From the NCBI GenBank assembly GCA_047972135.1, contig JBKEAJ010000153.1:1-64000 (forward strand): a DNA stretch of 64,000 bases, written 5' to 3'. Below the pieces are notes generated by a model. The model had not been told where the DNA came from and did no database searches. It saw only the letters and a program-made list of their open reading frames with translations. This document shows positions 35,423-42,931 of this stretch, piece after piece. This DNA is from JBKEAJ01 sp047972135. Its GTDB lineage: Bacteria > Bacteroidota > Bacteroidia > Bacteroidales > Prolixibacteraceae. Numbering within the stretch: the first letter of the stretch is position 1; each line of letters starts with the position of its first letter. Made by a program: the position numbers and the translations under genes.

Positions 35423-35899
35423 TTAGAATTCTACAAACTCCAAAACCTCCTTGTCGCCCTTGTACAAAAAAAGTGAAGCCTTGATTATCTTGTATGTCAA
35501 CTCCCCTCCTGAGAGCAACTCCGTAAATCTCGCCGTCGATGCCGTCTTTTTGCATGCCATCTTTGTCGCCTGCTTCCCAGCAAACCTAATAGTGTTGCCG
35601 TCTACCGATACTGTCCCTTTAAGCATATTGCATCCGTCGACACCATCGAAAACTGACCTGTTACTGTCAATCATAATCGACGGAATGTCAGACGAGAAAT
35701 TTGCCAAATCAACGTAGTTACCCTCAATACTCACCAACTTCCAAACAGTATTAAGCCTGTCAATAGACGCTTCTACATTGTGAACTTCCTGCTCAGGCTC
35801 CTGAACCTCAAGCGGAACAGTCGATACAACAGCCTCCTTTTTAGATTTACAACTTGCCAGAAATGCGATTAATACCAGTGCGTAAAGTACTTTTTTCAT
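35423..35899 (-). CDS. META-domain (HslJ-like) lipoprotein
   Basis: 158 residues from ATG at 35899 (MKKVLYALVLIAFLASCKSK; lipid Cys at about 17). The META domain from about residue 50: NTVWKLVSIEGN, FDGVDGCNMLKGTVSVDGN (family GCN motif), ATKMACKKTASTARFTELL (family M-A-C motif, for 'E-x-x-F'). Related to E. coli HslJ, a heat-inducible lipoprotein linked to novobiocin resistance. It carries leader repeat B just before the start codon and leader repeat A further up, both shared with other genes. Confidence 0.88.
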   Translation of the reverse strand: MKKVLYALVLIAFLASCKSKKEAVVSTVPLEVQEPEQEVHNVEASIDRLNTVWKLVSIEGNYVDLANFSSDIPSIMIDSNRSVFDGVDGCNMLKGTVSVDGNTIRFAGKQATKMACKKTASTARFTELLSGGELTYKIIKASLFLYKGDKEVLEFVEF

Positions 35900-35959
35900 G
35901 TGTTTATAATTTTGCAATAAGCTGTAAGTATAGGCTTTATGCTTTTGCTGTTTTTAATC
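35897..35959 (-). repeat. Dispersed leader repeat B, META copy
   Basis: Minus strand from GATTAAAAACAGCAAAAGC to the start codon. Differs from the aroQ copy by a few substitutions and a 1-2 base indel over about 62 bp, and like it ends in ATAAACACATGAAA. Confidence 0.75.
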
Positions 35960-35968
35960 ATCCTCCTA

Positions 35969-36012
35969 TGTGAGAACTTGTTCTCATGGCTCGTTTCATC
36001 TGTTTATTTTTT
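35969..36012 (-). repeat. Dispersed leader repeat A, META copy
   Basis: Contains ATGAAACGAGCCATGAGA then a perfect 6-bp hairpin GAGAAC-TT-GTTCTC followed by ACATAGGAGGATGATT. Sits upstream of repeat B. Its small frame (35958-35999) reads MKRAMR and stops after 13 codons. The same sequence recurs at 62344-62402 and 62754-62800. Confidence 0.75.
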
Positions 36013-36049
36013 AGATCTTCGGATTCTCAGATACTCAGATTAAAAATAC

Positions 36050-36086
36050 AAAAGCTCACCAACCACTAGATTAATGAGCCTTTTTG
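36050..36086 (-). terminator. Terminator after tRNA-Leu
   Basis: Arms gctca (36054-36058) and tgagc (36075-36079) with A/T flanks, so that on the minus strand the stem is followed by TTTT. Six bases beyond the tRNA 3' end. Confidence 0.55.
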
Positions 36087-36091
36087 CTTTG

Positions 36092-36173
36092 TACCCAGGG
36101 CCGGGATCGAACCGGCACGGGTTGCCCCACTGGTGTTTGAGACCAGCGCGTCTACCAATTCCGCCACCTGGGC
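36092..36173 (-). tRNA. tRNA-Leu(CAA)
   Basis: 82-nt type II tRNA. Acceptor GCCCAGG pairs with CCTGGGT (G-U at the end), discriminator A; anticodon loop CTCAAAC within CTGGT/ACCAG, anticodon CAA (reads UUG). Variable arm TGGGGCAACCCG; T arm CCGGTTCGATCCCGG. CCA not encoded. Confidence 0.95.
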
Positions 36174-36197
36174 ATCTATATCTTTTTAGATGCGCTG

Positions 36198-36227
36198 CAA
36201 AGTTACAATTATTTTTCTTTTTACAAA
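36198..36227 (-). promoter_or_regulatory. Promoter of tRNA-Leu
   Basis: On the minus strand TTTG (36224-36227), 18-bp spacer, TAACTTTG (36198-36205), the full TTTG...TAnnTTTG arrangement. The discriminator CAGCGCATC is nearly the same as that of tRNA-Ser. Confidence 0.7.
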
Positions 36228-36308
36228 GTAATAATGGACAATAAAAAATCGCTCACACTGTATTTAAAACAATGCAAGCGATTGGGTCGGTATTTATGTG
36301 TACGAGAA

Positions 36309-37145
36309 TTATTTATTATTGTCTCTATTGTCGAATTTCCTGTTGCCTATTCCCATACGCCTAGGCGCATCCATTCCGCCCATCGACATTTGCTTACTTG
36401 CTCGCAACTTATAAGCATCTTTCTTGTCGCTAGGCATAGCACTAAGAATCTCATAGTATTCGTCAATGCGTAGGTCTGATACCTTTTTTGCTGCTGCCTT
36501 GCGCTCTTCCATCATCTCTTTCATCTTTGCCTCAGTGAATTGTTCTTTGCGAATATCTCCAATTTTATCCCTGTACTTCTCCCTAATCTCTTTAACTTTA
36601 GCAAGTTCTTCATTATCCTCCTGCGGCATACCTTCCGGAGCTTCGGGCCTCTCGCCTTCTTTTGGAGCTTCCATCCCTGCACCATCTCCATCAGGTCGCA
36701 TTCTTTCTCCTCCTTGCTCAGGTCTCTGCTTTCTGCTCTTGCCCTCAGGCTTCATCCTTCGACCTTCATCCCCTCCTCTTTTGCGAATGTGGGCAAACAT
36801 TGCACCCTTTGCATTGGGAACTTTCTCATTGATTTCTTTCATCATCGCCATGCCGGCGTCCTGAATCTCGAAGCGTAAGTCTAGCAATTCGTTGGATAGA
36901 GACTTTGCTTCCGTTTTTTTGTTGCCCTCGTCAAGTAATACTACTTGCAGCTTTGCTTGCAACTGCTCTGACTCTACCCGAAGTTTAGAGATTTTCTCCT
37001 CGTGTGAGTTTCTGATTTCTTTAATTTTCTCTTTGTCCGCATCGCTAAGTTTTTCAGTCTTGCTTTGAGCACTCAGAGAAAGATTTACCATGACCAATAC
37101 TGCTAATATTGCAGAAAATATTGATGCCTTGTTGTAAGTCTTCAT
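36309..37145 (-). CDS. Spy/CpxP-like periplasmic protein
   Basis: 278 residues from ATG at 37145 (MKTYNKASIF) with a signal peptide ending VNLSLSAQ. Two charged helical regions flank a low-complexity Pro/Gly/Lys/Arg/Glu linker (residues about 125-180: RMKPEGKSRKQRPEQGGER and PKEGERPEAPEG). Helices with regular KLRVESEQLQAKLQV and IREKYRDKIGDIRKEQF resemble LTxxQ-type Spy/CpxP or heavy-metal sensor helices. Likely a periplasmic chaperone or sensor; weak. No partner seen. Confidence 0.5.
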   Translation of the reverse strand: MKTYNKASIFSAILAVLVMVNLSLSAQSKTEKLSDADKEKIKEIRNSHEEKISKLRVESEQLQAKLQVVLLDEGNKKTEAKSLSNELLDLRFEIQDAGMAMMKEINEKVPNAKGAMFAHIRKRGGDEGRRMKPEGKSRKQRPEQGGERMRPDGDGAGMEAPKEGERPEAPEGMPQEDNEELAKVKEIREKYRDKIGDIRKEQFTEAKMKEMMEERKAAAKKVSDLRIDEYYEILSAMPSDKKDAYKLRASKQMSMGGMDAPRRMGIGNRKFDNRDNNK

Positions 37146-37251
37146 AAGATACATTTTTTAATTACTAATTGTCTTTGTTTTGCGACGTCATTTTTTAGAC
37201 TGCACAATAGGCAAATAGGTTTAATGCGTGAAAGAAAAAATATTTTGAATG

Positions 37252-39120
37252 CTATTTGCATTTGGCAATGAGGATTAATTTCTGATCGGTGCAGCTAATA
37301 CTCACCGTGTCCGAAAGATTGATTATCAGTCCCACGTCTTCTATTTGCTTGGTATAAACACTTGCATCGTCGGGTATGTATTCAATCTCTGCTTTGCCAT
37401 AGCCCTCTGCCCTACTTGCTTTGGCTATATTGTCGATTGTCCCCTTATAGATTGATTCACTCGCGATAATAAGGTTCTTGTTGGCAGAGCTGTATTGAAC
37501 AAGTACTTCGCCGAGCTTAGGAGTATTGTAGACATATAGATTCGGACTGTATCGCTGTTGTTTATCGAACAAAGCAAAGCCTAAAAGCAGAATGCTGACA
37601 GAAAGTGCAAGGAATAAATGTCTTTTCCTATGATGATAAACGTAAAGTAGTAACAATATGATAACTAGATATAAAACAAGCATTTGCCACAGTGGAATTG
37701 TTGTGATAATGGTCGAAAACGACAGCTTATTCAAACTCTCCAAAACGGATAAACATACCTTTGTGGATATGTTCAGCAAGCCAACAAAGAAGTGTGAAAC
37801 AAGAGACGAGAACGAGAACACAAAGGCTAACAAACTAGATATTAGCGTAATAAAAGCATAAGGAATAACAACAAAATTGGCTAGCGGAAACAATGTAGGA
37901 AACTGCTTGAAGACGAATAAGGACAATGGAGTAACAGCAATTTGCGCAGCAAAGGATACGCACAGTAAGCTCCACACCCAATTCAGGAGTTTGTTGCGCA
38001 CCCTCAACAAACCGTGCAGTTTCGGATAAATAATTATAATCCCCGATACAGCAAGGAAAGAAAGCTGAAAACCCAATTCAAAAATTATTCGAGCATTGAA
38101 GAATGTCAGTATCAATGCCGTTGCAAATATTGTATTGAAAATCAGCATGTTTTTGTTTAGTGCCTTGCCAACAACAAATATCGTAAGCATCAGAGTTGCC
38201 CTTAGAACGGAAGACGACAGCCCAGTGATAAAAGCAAAGCTCCACAGAGCCAGAATGATAATCAAAGGACGAATGCGACGAGTAAAAGCATTCAGCACCA
38301 TCAGCTTGGTGAGCATTAAAATGATAAAATAGATTATTCCCACATGCAAACCCGACACAGCAAGTACGTGCATTGCTCCCGTATTTGCAAATACCGCCTG
38401 CGTATCTTTCTCCAAATAATCTCTGTATCCCAATGTCAAAGCAGACACCACCGACAAGTTTTTTTCGTCCAGTCCCGAATCTCGGAGGAAAGAAATTAAG
38501 TTCATCCGACTGATTTCTGCATATCTTTTCAATGACATGTTCTTGCTGTCAAGAGTTTTGATATTGTCGGGAGAGATATACGTGCTGTACATTATACCCT
38601 GCTGCCTCATGTAGCTGCGATAATCAAACTCATATCGGTTTCCCAAGTATAAAAATTCGTCGAGCCGAGATTTAAAGATTATTTGATCGCCCGGTTGCAG
38701 CTTCGGCACAAGAGAGTCTTTGCCTAAATAGGCTATTATCTTTGTGCTGTGGCGAGGTGTATCGACAGGGACAATAGTCATTTTCATCATTTGGCTCTTG
38801 GCTTTCTCCTCCGGATAGCTGTCGATTGTGCCTATGTACACCTGAGGGCTGTCGGCAGAGAACTTGCTCTCTGTTTTGCAGATGTTTATGTATGCCAAGC
38901 CTGATATGCCAACAAAAAAATACAAGAGTACTTGAAAAAGCATTCTCCCCTTATATCTAGTTATATACAGCATGGCAAGCAGAACAAAACAAATGCCCTC
39001 AAGAACAATCATGGAGTAAGTAGAAAGAACGAGATAATTCCCAACACATAAACCTATGAGCCAGAAGAACAAAGTCTTGGTCAATAAATGCCTAGCTATT
39101 ATATTGTTAACTAAAGCCAT
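37252..39120 (-). CDS. comEC: ComEC/Rec2-family DNA-uptake membrane protein, no metallo-beta-lactamase domain
   Basis: 622 residues. N-terminal membrane segments with DUF4131 (about 25-190: FLYLGNRYEFDYRSYMRQQGI), then the competence core ALTLGYRDYLEKDTQAVFANTGAMHVLAVSGLHVGIIYFII near 240, GLSSSVLRATLMLTIFVVG near 300, and ten or so membrane helices in total. It moves single-stranded DNA across the inner membrane during natural transformation. The C-terminal metallo-beta-lactamase domain of the longest ComEC proteins is absent, as in many Bacteroidales. Together with comM at 49635 this hints at a transformation system, but not proof. Confidence 0.9.
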   Translation of the reverse strand: MALVNNIIARHLLTKTLFFWLIGLCVGNYLVLSTYSMIVLEGICFVLLAMLYITRYKGRMLFQVLLYFFVGISGLAYINICKTESKFSADSPQVYIGTIDSYPEEKAKSQMMKMTIVPVDTPRHSTKIIAYLGKDSLVPKLQPGDQIIFKSRLDEFLYLGNRYEFDYRSYMRQQGIMYSTYISPDNIKTLDSKNMSLKRYAEISRMNLISFLRDSGLDEKNLSVVSALTLGYRDYLEKDTQAVFANTGAMHVLAVSGLHVGIIYFIILMLTKLMVLNAFTRRIRPLIIILALWSFAFITGLSSSVLRATLMLTIFVVGKALNKNMLIFNTIFATALILTFFNARIIFELGFQLSFLAVSGIIIIYPKLHGLLRVRNKLLNWVWSLLCVSFAAQIAVTPLSLFVFKQFPTLFPLANFVVIPYAFITLISSLLAFVFSFSSLVSHFFVGLLNISTKVCLSVLESLNKLSFSTIITTIPLWQMLVLYLVIILLLLYVYHHRKRHLFLALSVSILLLGFALFDKQQRYSPNLYVYNTPKLGEVLVQYSSANKNLIIASESIYKGTIDNIAKASRAEGYGKAEIEYIPDDASVYTKQIEDVGLIINLSDTVSISCTDQKLILIAKCK

Positions 39121-39189
39121 TGCACAATATCAGATTAAATGTAAAAGCAAAAAATCTTAGGATTTTGAGTACAAAATACGCATAATATT

Positions 39190-39219
39190 TTTGTAATTAT
39201 AGTTTTAGTGTTATTTTTG
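39190..39219 (+). promoter_or_regulatory. Promoter of the GH3-family gene
   Basis: TTTG (39190-39193), 18-bp spacer, TATTTTTG (39212-39219), matching TAnnTTTG. Start codon at 39240. Confidence 0.6.
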
Positions 39220-39239
39220 AATTTAATATATTAGGAATA

Positions 39240-40763
39240 ATGCAGTTTTTTAATTCGCTTGTTAATACATTTGGGAAGTCTAGACTTACAGCTATCGAGT
39301 ATTTCATGAACAATCCGCATGAAGTGCAGGAAAAGGTGTTTCTCAGTCTAATAGCTAAGGCTAAGGACACCCAATGGGGAAAGATGTACGATTACGGTAG
39401 CATCAAAAACATCGAGACTTTTGATGAGCGAGTACCAATCAACGTTTACGACGGACTGAGAGAAATGTTTGAAAAACAGATGAAAGGCGAAGCAGACGTG
39501 ATGTGGCAAGGCAAAGTGCGCTGGTTTGCAAAGTCCTCGGGAACAACAGCCGACAAAAGCAAGTTTATTCCCGTTACTGCCGACTCTCTCGAATATTGCC
39601 ATTATCGCGGAGGAAAAGATGTTGTTATAATACACCTATACAACTATCCGAAATCGAGAATATTAAGCGGCAAAGCTCTAACTCTGGGAGGTAGCCACTC
39701 CATAGACCCCATTCATGGCTTTGCAAATGCCGGAGACCTATCGGCAATATTGATAAGAAATATGCCATGGTGGACTAGCTTCCGCAGAACGCCCTCGGCA
39801 GATATTTCGCTGATTAAGGATTTCGAGGAAAAAATCCAACGAATCGCAGAATCGTCAATGGACGAGGTAGTTACATCAATGTTTGGAGTCCCATCGTGGT
39901 ATTTGGTGCTATTGAACAAAGTACTGGAAGTAGCAGGCAAAAATAATGTTGCCGAGCTTTGGCCTGAAATGCAGATCTTTGTACACGGTGGAATAAAATT
40001 TGAACCTTATAGGGAGCAGTATAATAGAATTATCCCCATAGACGACATGGTCTACATGGAAACTTACAATGCCTCGGAAGGATTCTTTGGCATTCAAGAC
40101 CAAAAAAAATCATCCGAATTGCTGCTAATGCTTGACTATGGCATATTCTACGAGTTTATCGAAATGAATAATTTCTACGATGAAAACCCTAGCGTAATTC
40201 CTCTTTCGCAAGTAAAGACGGACGTGAACTACGCAATGCTGATAAGCACTAACGGCGGATTATGGCGTTACATAATTGGCGATACCGTGAAGTTTACATC
40301 TACAAGCCCCTATCGTTTTAAAATTACTGGACGAACAAAATATTACATCAACGCATTTGGCGAGGAGGTGATGCACGACAACGCCGAACATGCCCTGCTT
40401 AAGGCTTGTAATGAAACCGGAGCAGATGTCAGCGAGTATACAGTCGGTCCAGTATTCATGGAAGGAAACGAGAAAGGACAACATGAGTGGATTATTGAAT
40501 TTGCTAAAAGCCCTAACTCTATTGACGAGTTTGTGGATATTCTCGACAAAGCCCTTCAAAACGTAAATTCCGACTACGAAGCAAAGCGATTTAACGATGC
40601 AACTCTGAGAAAACTAAAAGTTAAAGTCGTAGAGAAAGGCGTATTTATGGAGTGGATGAAATCTCGTGGAAAACTAGGCGGGCAAAATAAAGTACCTCGA
40701 CTCTCTAACGACAGAAATATACTAGATTCAATCCATTCATTTTTGAAGAACACTCAGGGCTGA
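39240..40763 (+). CDS. GH3 auxin-responsive-like acyl-adenylating enzyme
   Basis: 507 residues of the GH3 family, in the same superfamily as acyl-CoA synthetases. In plants GH3 conjugates amino acids to hormones; the bacterial substrates are unknown. Motifs: adenylate-forming signature WFAKSSGTTADKSKFIPVT (residues about 96-114), TYNASEGFFGIQD near 285 and GDTVKFTSTSPYRFKITGR near 350, and the C-terminal INAFGEEVMHDNAEHA. Length is typical. It has its own promoter and no terminator seen. Confidence 0.88.
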   Translation: MQFFNSLVNTFGKSRLTAIEYFMNNPHEVQEKVFLSLIAKAKDTQWGKMYDYGSIKNIETFDERVPINVYDGLREMFEKQMKGEADVMWQGKVRWFAKSSGTTADKSKFIPVTADSLEYCHYRGGKDVVIIHLYNYPKSRILSGKALTLGGSHSIDPIHGFANAGDLSAILIRNMPWWTSFRRTPSADISLIKDFEEKIQRIAESSMDEVVTSMFGVPSWYLVLLNKVLEVAGKNNVAELWPEMQIFVHGGIKFEPYREQYNRIIPIDDMVYMETYNASEGFFGIQDQKKSSELLLMLDYGIFYEFIEMNNFYDENPSVIPLSQVKTDVNYAMLISTNGGLWRYIIGDTVKFTSTSPYRFKITGRTKYYINAFGEEVMHDNAEHALLKACNETGADVSEYTVGPVFMEGNEKGQHEWIIEFAKSPNSIDEFVDILDKALQNVNSDYEAKRFNDATLRKLKVKVVEKGVFMEWMKSRGKLGGQNKVPRLSNDRNILDSIHSFLKNTQG

Positions 40764-40830
40764 TATTACTCCCCCGCAACAAGTAAACACACGCATCCTG
40801 AAATAAAGTGTCATTTTTTTGAACAATGAA

Positions 40831-40855
40831 GCAACCATTGCGTTGTTTTTACGTC
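40831..40855 (+). promoter_or_regulatory. ECF-type autoregulatory promoter of the sigma gene
   Basis: GCAACC (40831-40836), 15 bp, CGTC (40852-40855): the AAC -35 and CGTC -10 blocks typical of ECF sigma promoters. It lies inside the longest version of the sigma ORF, arguing that translation starts downstream, near 40891. Confidence 0.5.
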
Positions 40856-40890
40856 ATGTATATGCAGGCAGAAATAATATAACCTACAGT

Positions 40891-41430
40891 TTGGAAGAGC
40901 TCGAAAAAATAATTGAAGGCTGCAAGATGAAAAAACGCAGTAGTCAAGAGAATTTGTATAAGCTCTTATCAGGTAAGTTATATGGTGTCTGTTTGCGTTA
41001 TAGTAAGGACGAGCATGAGGCAAAGGACTATATGCAAGATGTTTTTCTAAAGATCTTTGATAAAATTGATACATACATGGACAAAGGCTCCTTTGAAGGA
41101 TGGGCTAAAAGACTGACAGTGAACCATATTTTGTCGACCTTGCGTAAAAACGCAGACTCCAATTTTGTGGAAATAGACGAACGACATGGAGATGTCGATA
41201 ATACTGACGACAATATCGACGACATTGAAATAAACAAACTGTTAAAGCTGATACAAGAGTTGCCGCCAAAATATAGGACAGTCTTCAATATGTATGTGAT
41301 AGAGGAATACTCACACCAAGAAATAGCCGATGAGCTGGGAATATCGTCTGGAACTTCTAAATCCAACCTGCATCGGGCAAAAGCAATTTTGAAAAATGCT
41401 GTGGAAGAGTATCGTAAGTACAATAAATAA
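40891..41430 (+). CDS. RNA polymerase ECF-type sigma-70 factor
   Basis: 179 residues when started at TTG 40891 (LEELEKIIEG). Region 2: YMQDVFLKIFDKIDTY and GSFEGWAKRLTVNHILSTLRK; region 4: LPPKYRTVFNMYVIEEYSHQEIADELGISSGTSKSNLHRAK, the helix-turn-helix. The longer frame (TTG at 40819) includes the promoter-like blocks at 40831-40855, so I reject that start. The stop codon overlaps the next gene's ATG (TAATG), so it is coupled with a membrane partner that looks like its anti-sigma. Confidence 0.85.
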   Translation: MEELEKIIEGCKMKKRSSQENLYKLLSGKLYGVCLRYSKDEHEAKDYMQDVFLKIFDKIDTYMDKGSFEGWAKRLTVNHILSTLRKNADSNFVEIDERHGDVDNTDDNIDDIEINKLLKLIQELPPKYRTVFNMYVIEEYSHQEIADELGISSGTSKSNLHRAKAILKNAVEEYRKYNK

Positions 41431-42806
41431 TGAGTTTAGAAAATAAAATAAAAAGTAAGTTTGACAGTTATTCTCCGGAAGTGCCCGAAGAAGTATGGGG
41501 GAATATATCTGAAAAACTAAACAAAAGAAAAGCCATCGGTTTATTCTCCCGACGTCTTATGCTTGCCGCAAGTATCCTGTTGCTGCTACTCGCAGGTGCA
41601 AGCTATCTCATCATAAACAACATTACTTCAACACAAAATGTGACAGCACCTTTGGCTCAAGATCAAGACAATCTGCAAAACAATAAAATACAGACTCCCG
41701 AAAACAATGAAAATCTCGGCAAAAACCAAAATAGTGAGCCTGCAACAAATAACAGCAACACCTTACTAGCTGACAATACAGACTATCAGAAAACTGGAAA
41801 AATATTACGCCCAAAGACAAAATCACAAGCATACTCAGACAACAAAAATGCAAACTCCGAAAATACTGAAAACCCTGAAAGTACAGAAAGACCCAACAAG
41901 TACCTTTTAGATGAGCTGTCTTCCGTAGCTCCGAATGTCGCAACAGCAGCCCTACCCCACGAACTGGAACAAGCAGAGAATATAATCTTGAAATCCCATC
42001 TTGCCACATTTGCTAAGACCCATGAAAATGACAAAACCCAAAAAAAATCAGAAATAGCATTGTCTTTAGGATTAGGTACAGGAGCAATGTCCACAAATTC
42101 AAGTAGCTCAAATACAAAAGGTGTAGACATTATACAACCAAAACGCAGTTATTCAAACTTATACAACGGCAATGTCGGGCTATCCTTAAAAAGAGGAAGA
42201 GTTGGGCTCTCAAGCGGTATTGCATACATTCAGCACTCCCAAAACTCTCTGATTTCATCAACAAGCTCTATCAACGAGGGAGACGCAAAAACACTGGTAC
42301 GTGCACAGAAAAATGGCTCCAACACACTCGTACTAAACACGATTGCAGGCAAAGTGAAAGCTCCCATAAACAACTCTTCCGCATCTCTATTGTTTTCGCC
42401 CGACATAAACGGACGCTCGGATGTGATGATGTCATACGACGACGAGCTGTATATAAGTCAAAACTATGGGTATCTGGAAGTGCCGCTGGAAGCATCATAC
42501 GACATCTTGGCTAAAAATAGGTTTTCTTTAGCCGTAGTGGGGGGCGGTGCTGTCGGGTTTCTCGCCAACAATAGAGCGAGAGCAAAGGAAGGTGCTAACA
42601 ACTATAACCTGGGGGCTACCGAAAATTTATCAAATCTCAGCCTGCGTGCCAATCTCGGAATAAGTGTTAGCTTTGGAATAAACAATAATACAGCAGTGGA
42701 AATACAACCCTACTACAGCAAGTATTTGAACTCTATCAATGAATCGTCAGTGAGCTATACTCCCTCCGTAATTGGAATACGCACTATCCTAAATCTCGAC
42801 TTCTAA
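41430..42806 (+). CDS. Candidate anti-sigma protein fused to an outer-membrane-type beta-barrel
   Basis: 458 residues. A short cytoplasmic start (FDSYSPEVPEEVWGNISEKLNKRK), one membrane helix near residues 44-65 (LMLAASILLLLLAGASYLII), an Asn/Thr/Glu-rich linker of about 100 residues, and a C-terminal domain (about 200-458) of alternating strands (IALSLGLGTGAM, VGLSLKRGRVGLSSGIAYI, LSLRANLGISVSFGIN) ending TILNLDF, as in outer-membrane barrels (PF13568 type). The cytoplasmic part resembles Bacteroidota sigma partners. Overlap with the sigma gene supports the pairing. A protein crossing both membranes would let the barrel sense and the N-terminus hold sigma; that is inference. Confidence 0.7.
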   Translation: MSLENKIKSKFDSYSPEVPEEVWGNISEKLNKRKAIGLFSRRLMLAASILLLLLAGASYLIINNITSTQNVTAPLAQDQDNLQNNKIQTPENNENLGKNQNSEPATNNSNTLLADNTDYQKTGKILRPKTKSQAYSDNKNANSENTENPESTERPNKYLLDELSSVAPNVATAALPHELEQAENIILKSHLATFAKTHENDKTQKKSEIALSLGLGTGAMSTNSSSSNTKGVDIIQPKRSYSNLYNGNVGLSLKRGRVGLSSGIAYIQHSQNSLISSTSSINEGDAKTLVRAQKNGSNTLVLNTIAGKVKAPINNSSASLLFSPDINGRSDVMMSYDDELYISQNYGYLEVPLEASYDILAKNRFSLAVVGGGAVGFLANNRARAKEGANNYNLGATENLSNLSLRANLGISVSFGINNNTAVEIQPYYSKYLNSINESSVSYTPSVIGIRTILNLDF

Positions 42807-42931
42807 ACACTGAAACATAGCCACTTACGTCACTGCGCCCTCAATATGGTTTATTTCTGCGTTAATCTTTACATCTTCCCTTTTTTTTCTCACTGAAAAG
42901 AGGTTTCTTTGTCTAAGTAAAATTAGTAAAA

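Noticed and set aside
40819..40890. Upstream extension of the sigma-factor ORF from TTG 40819
   Set aside because: It contains the promoter-like blocks, and homologues start nearer 40891.
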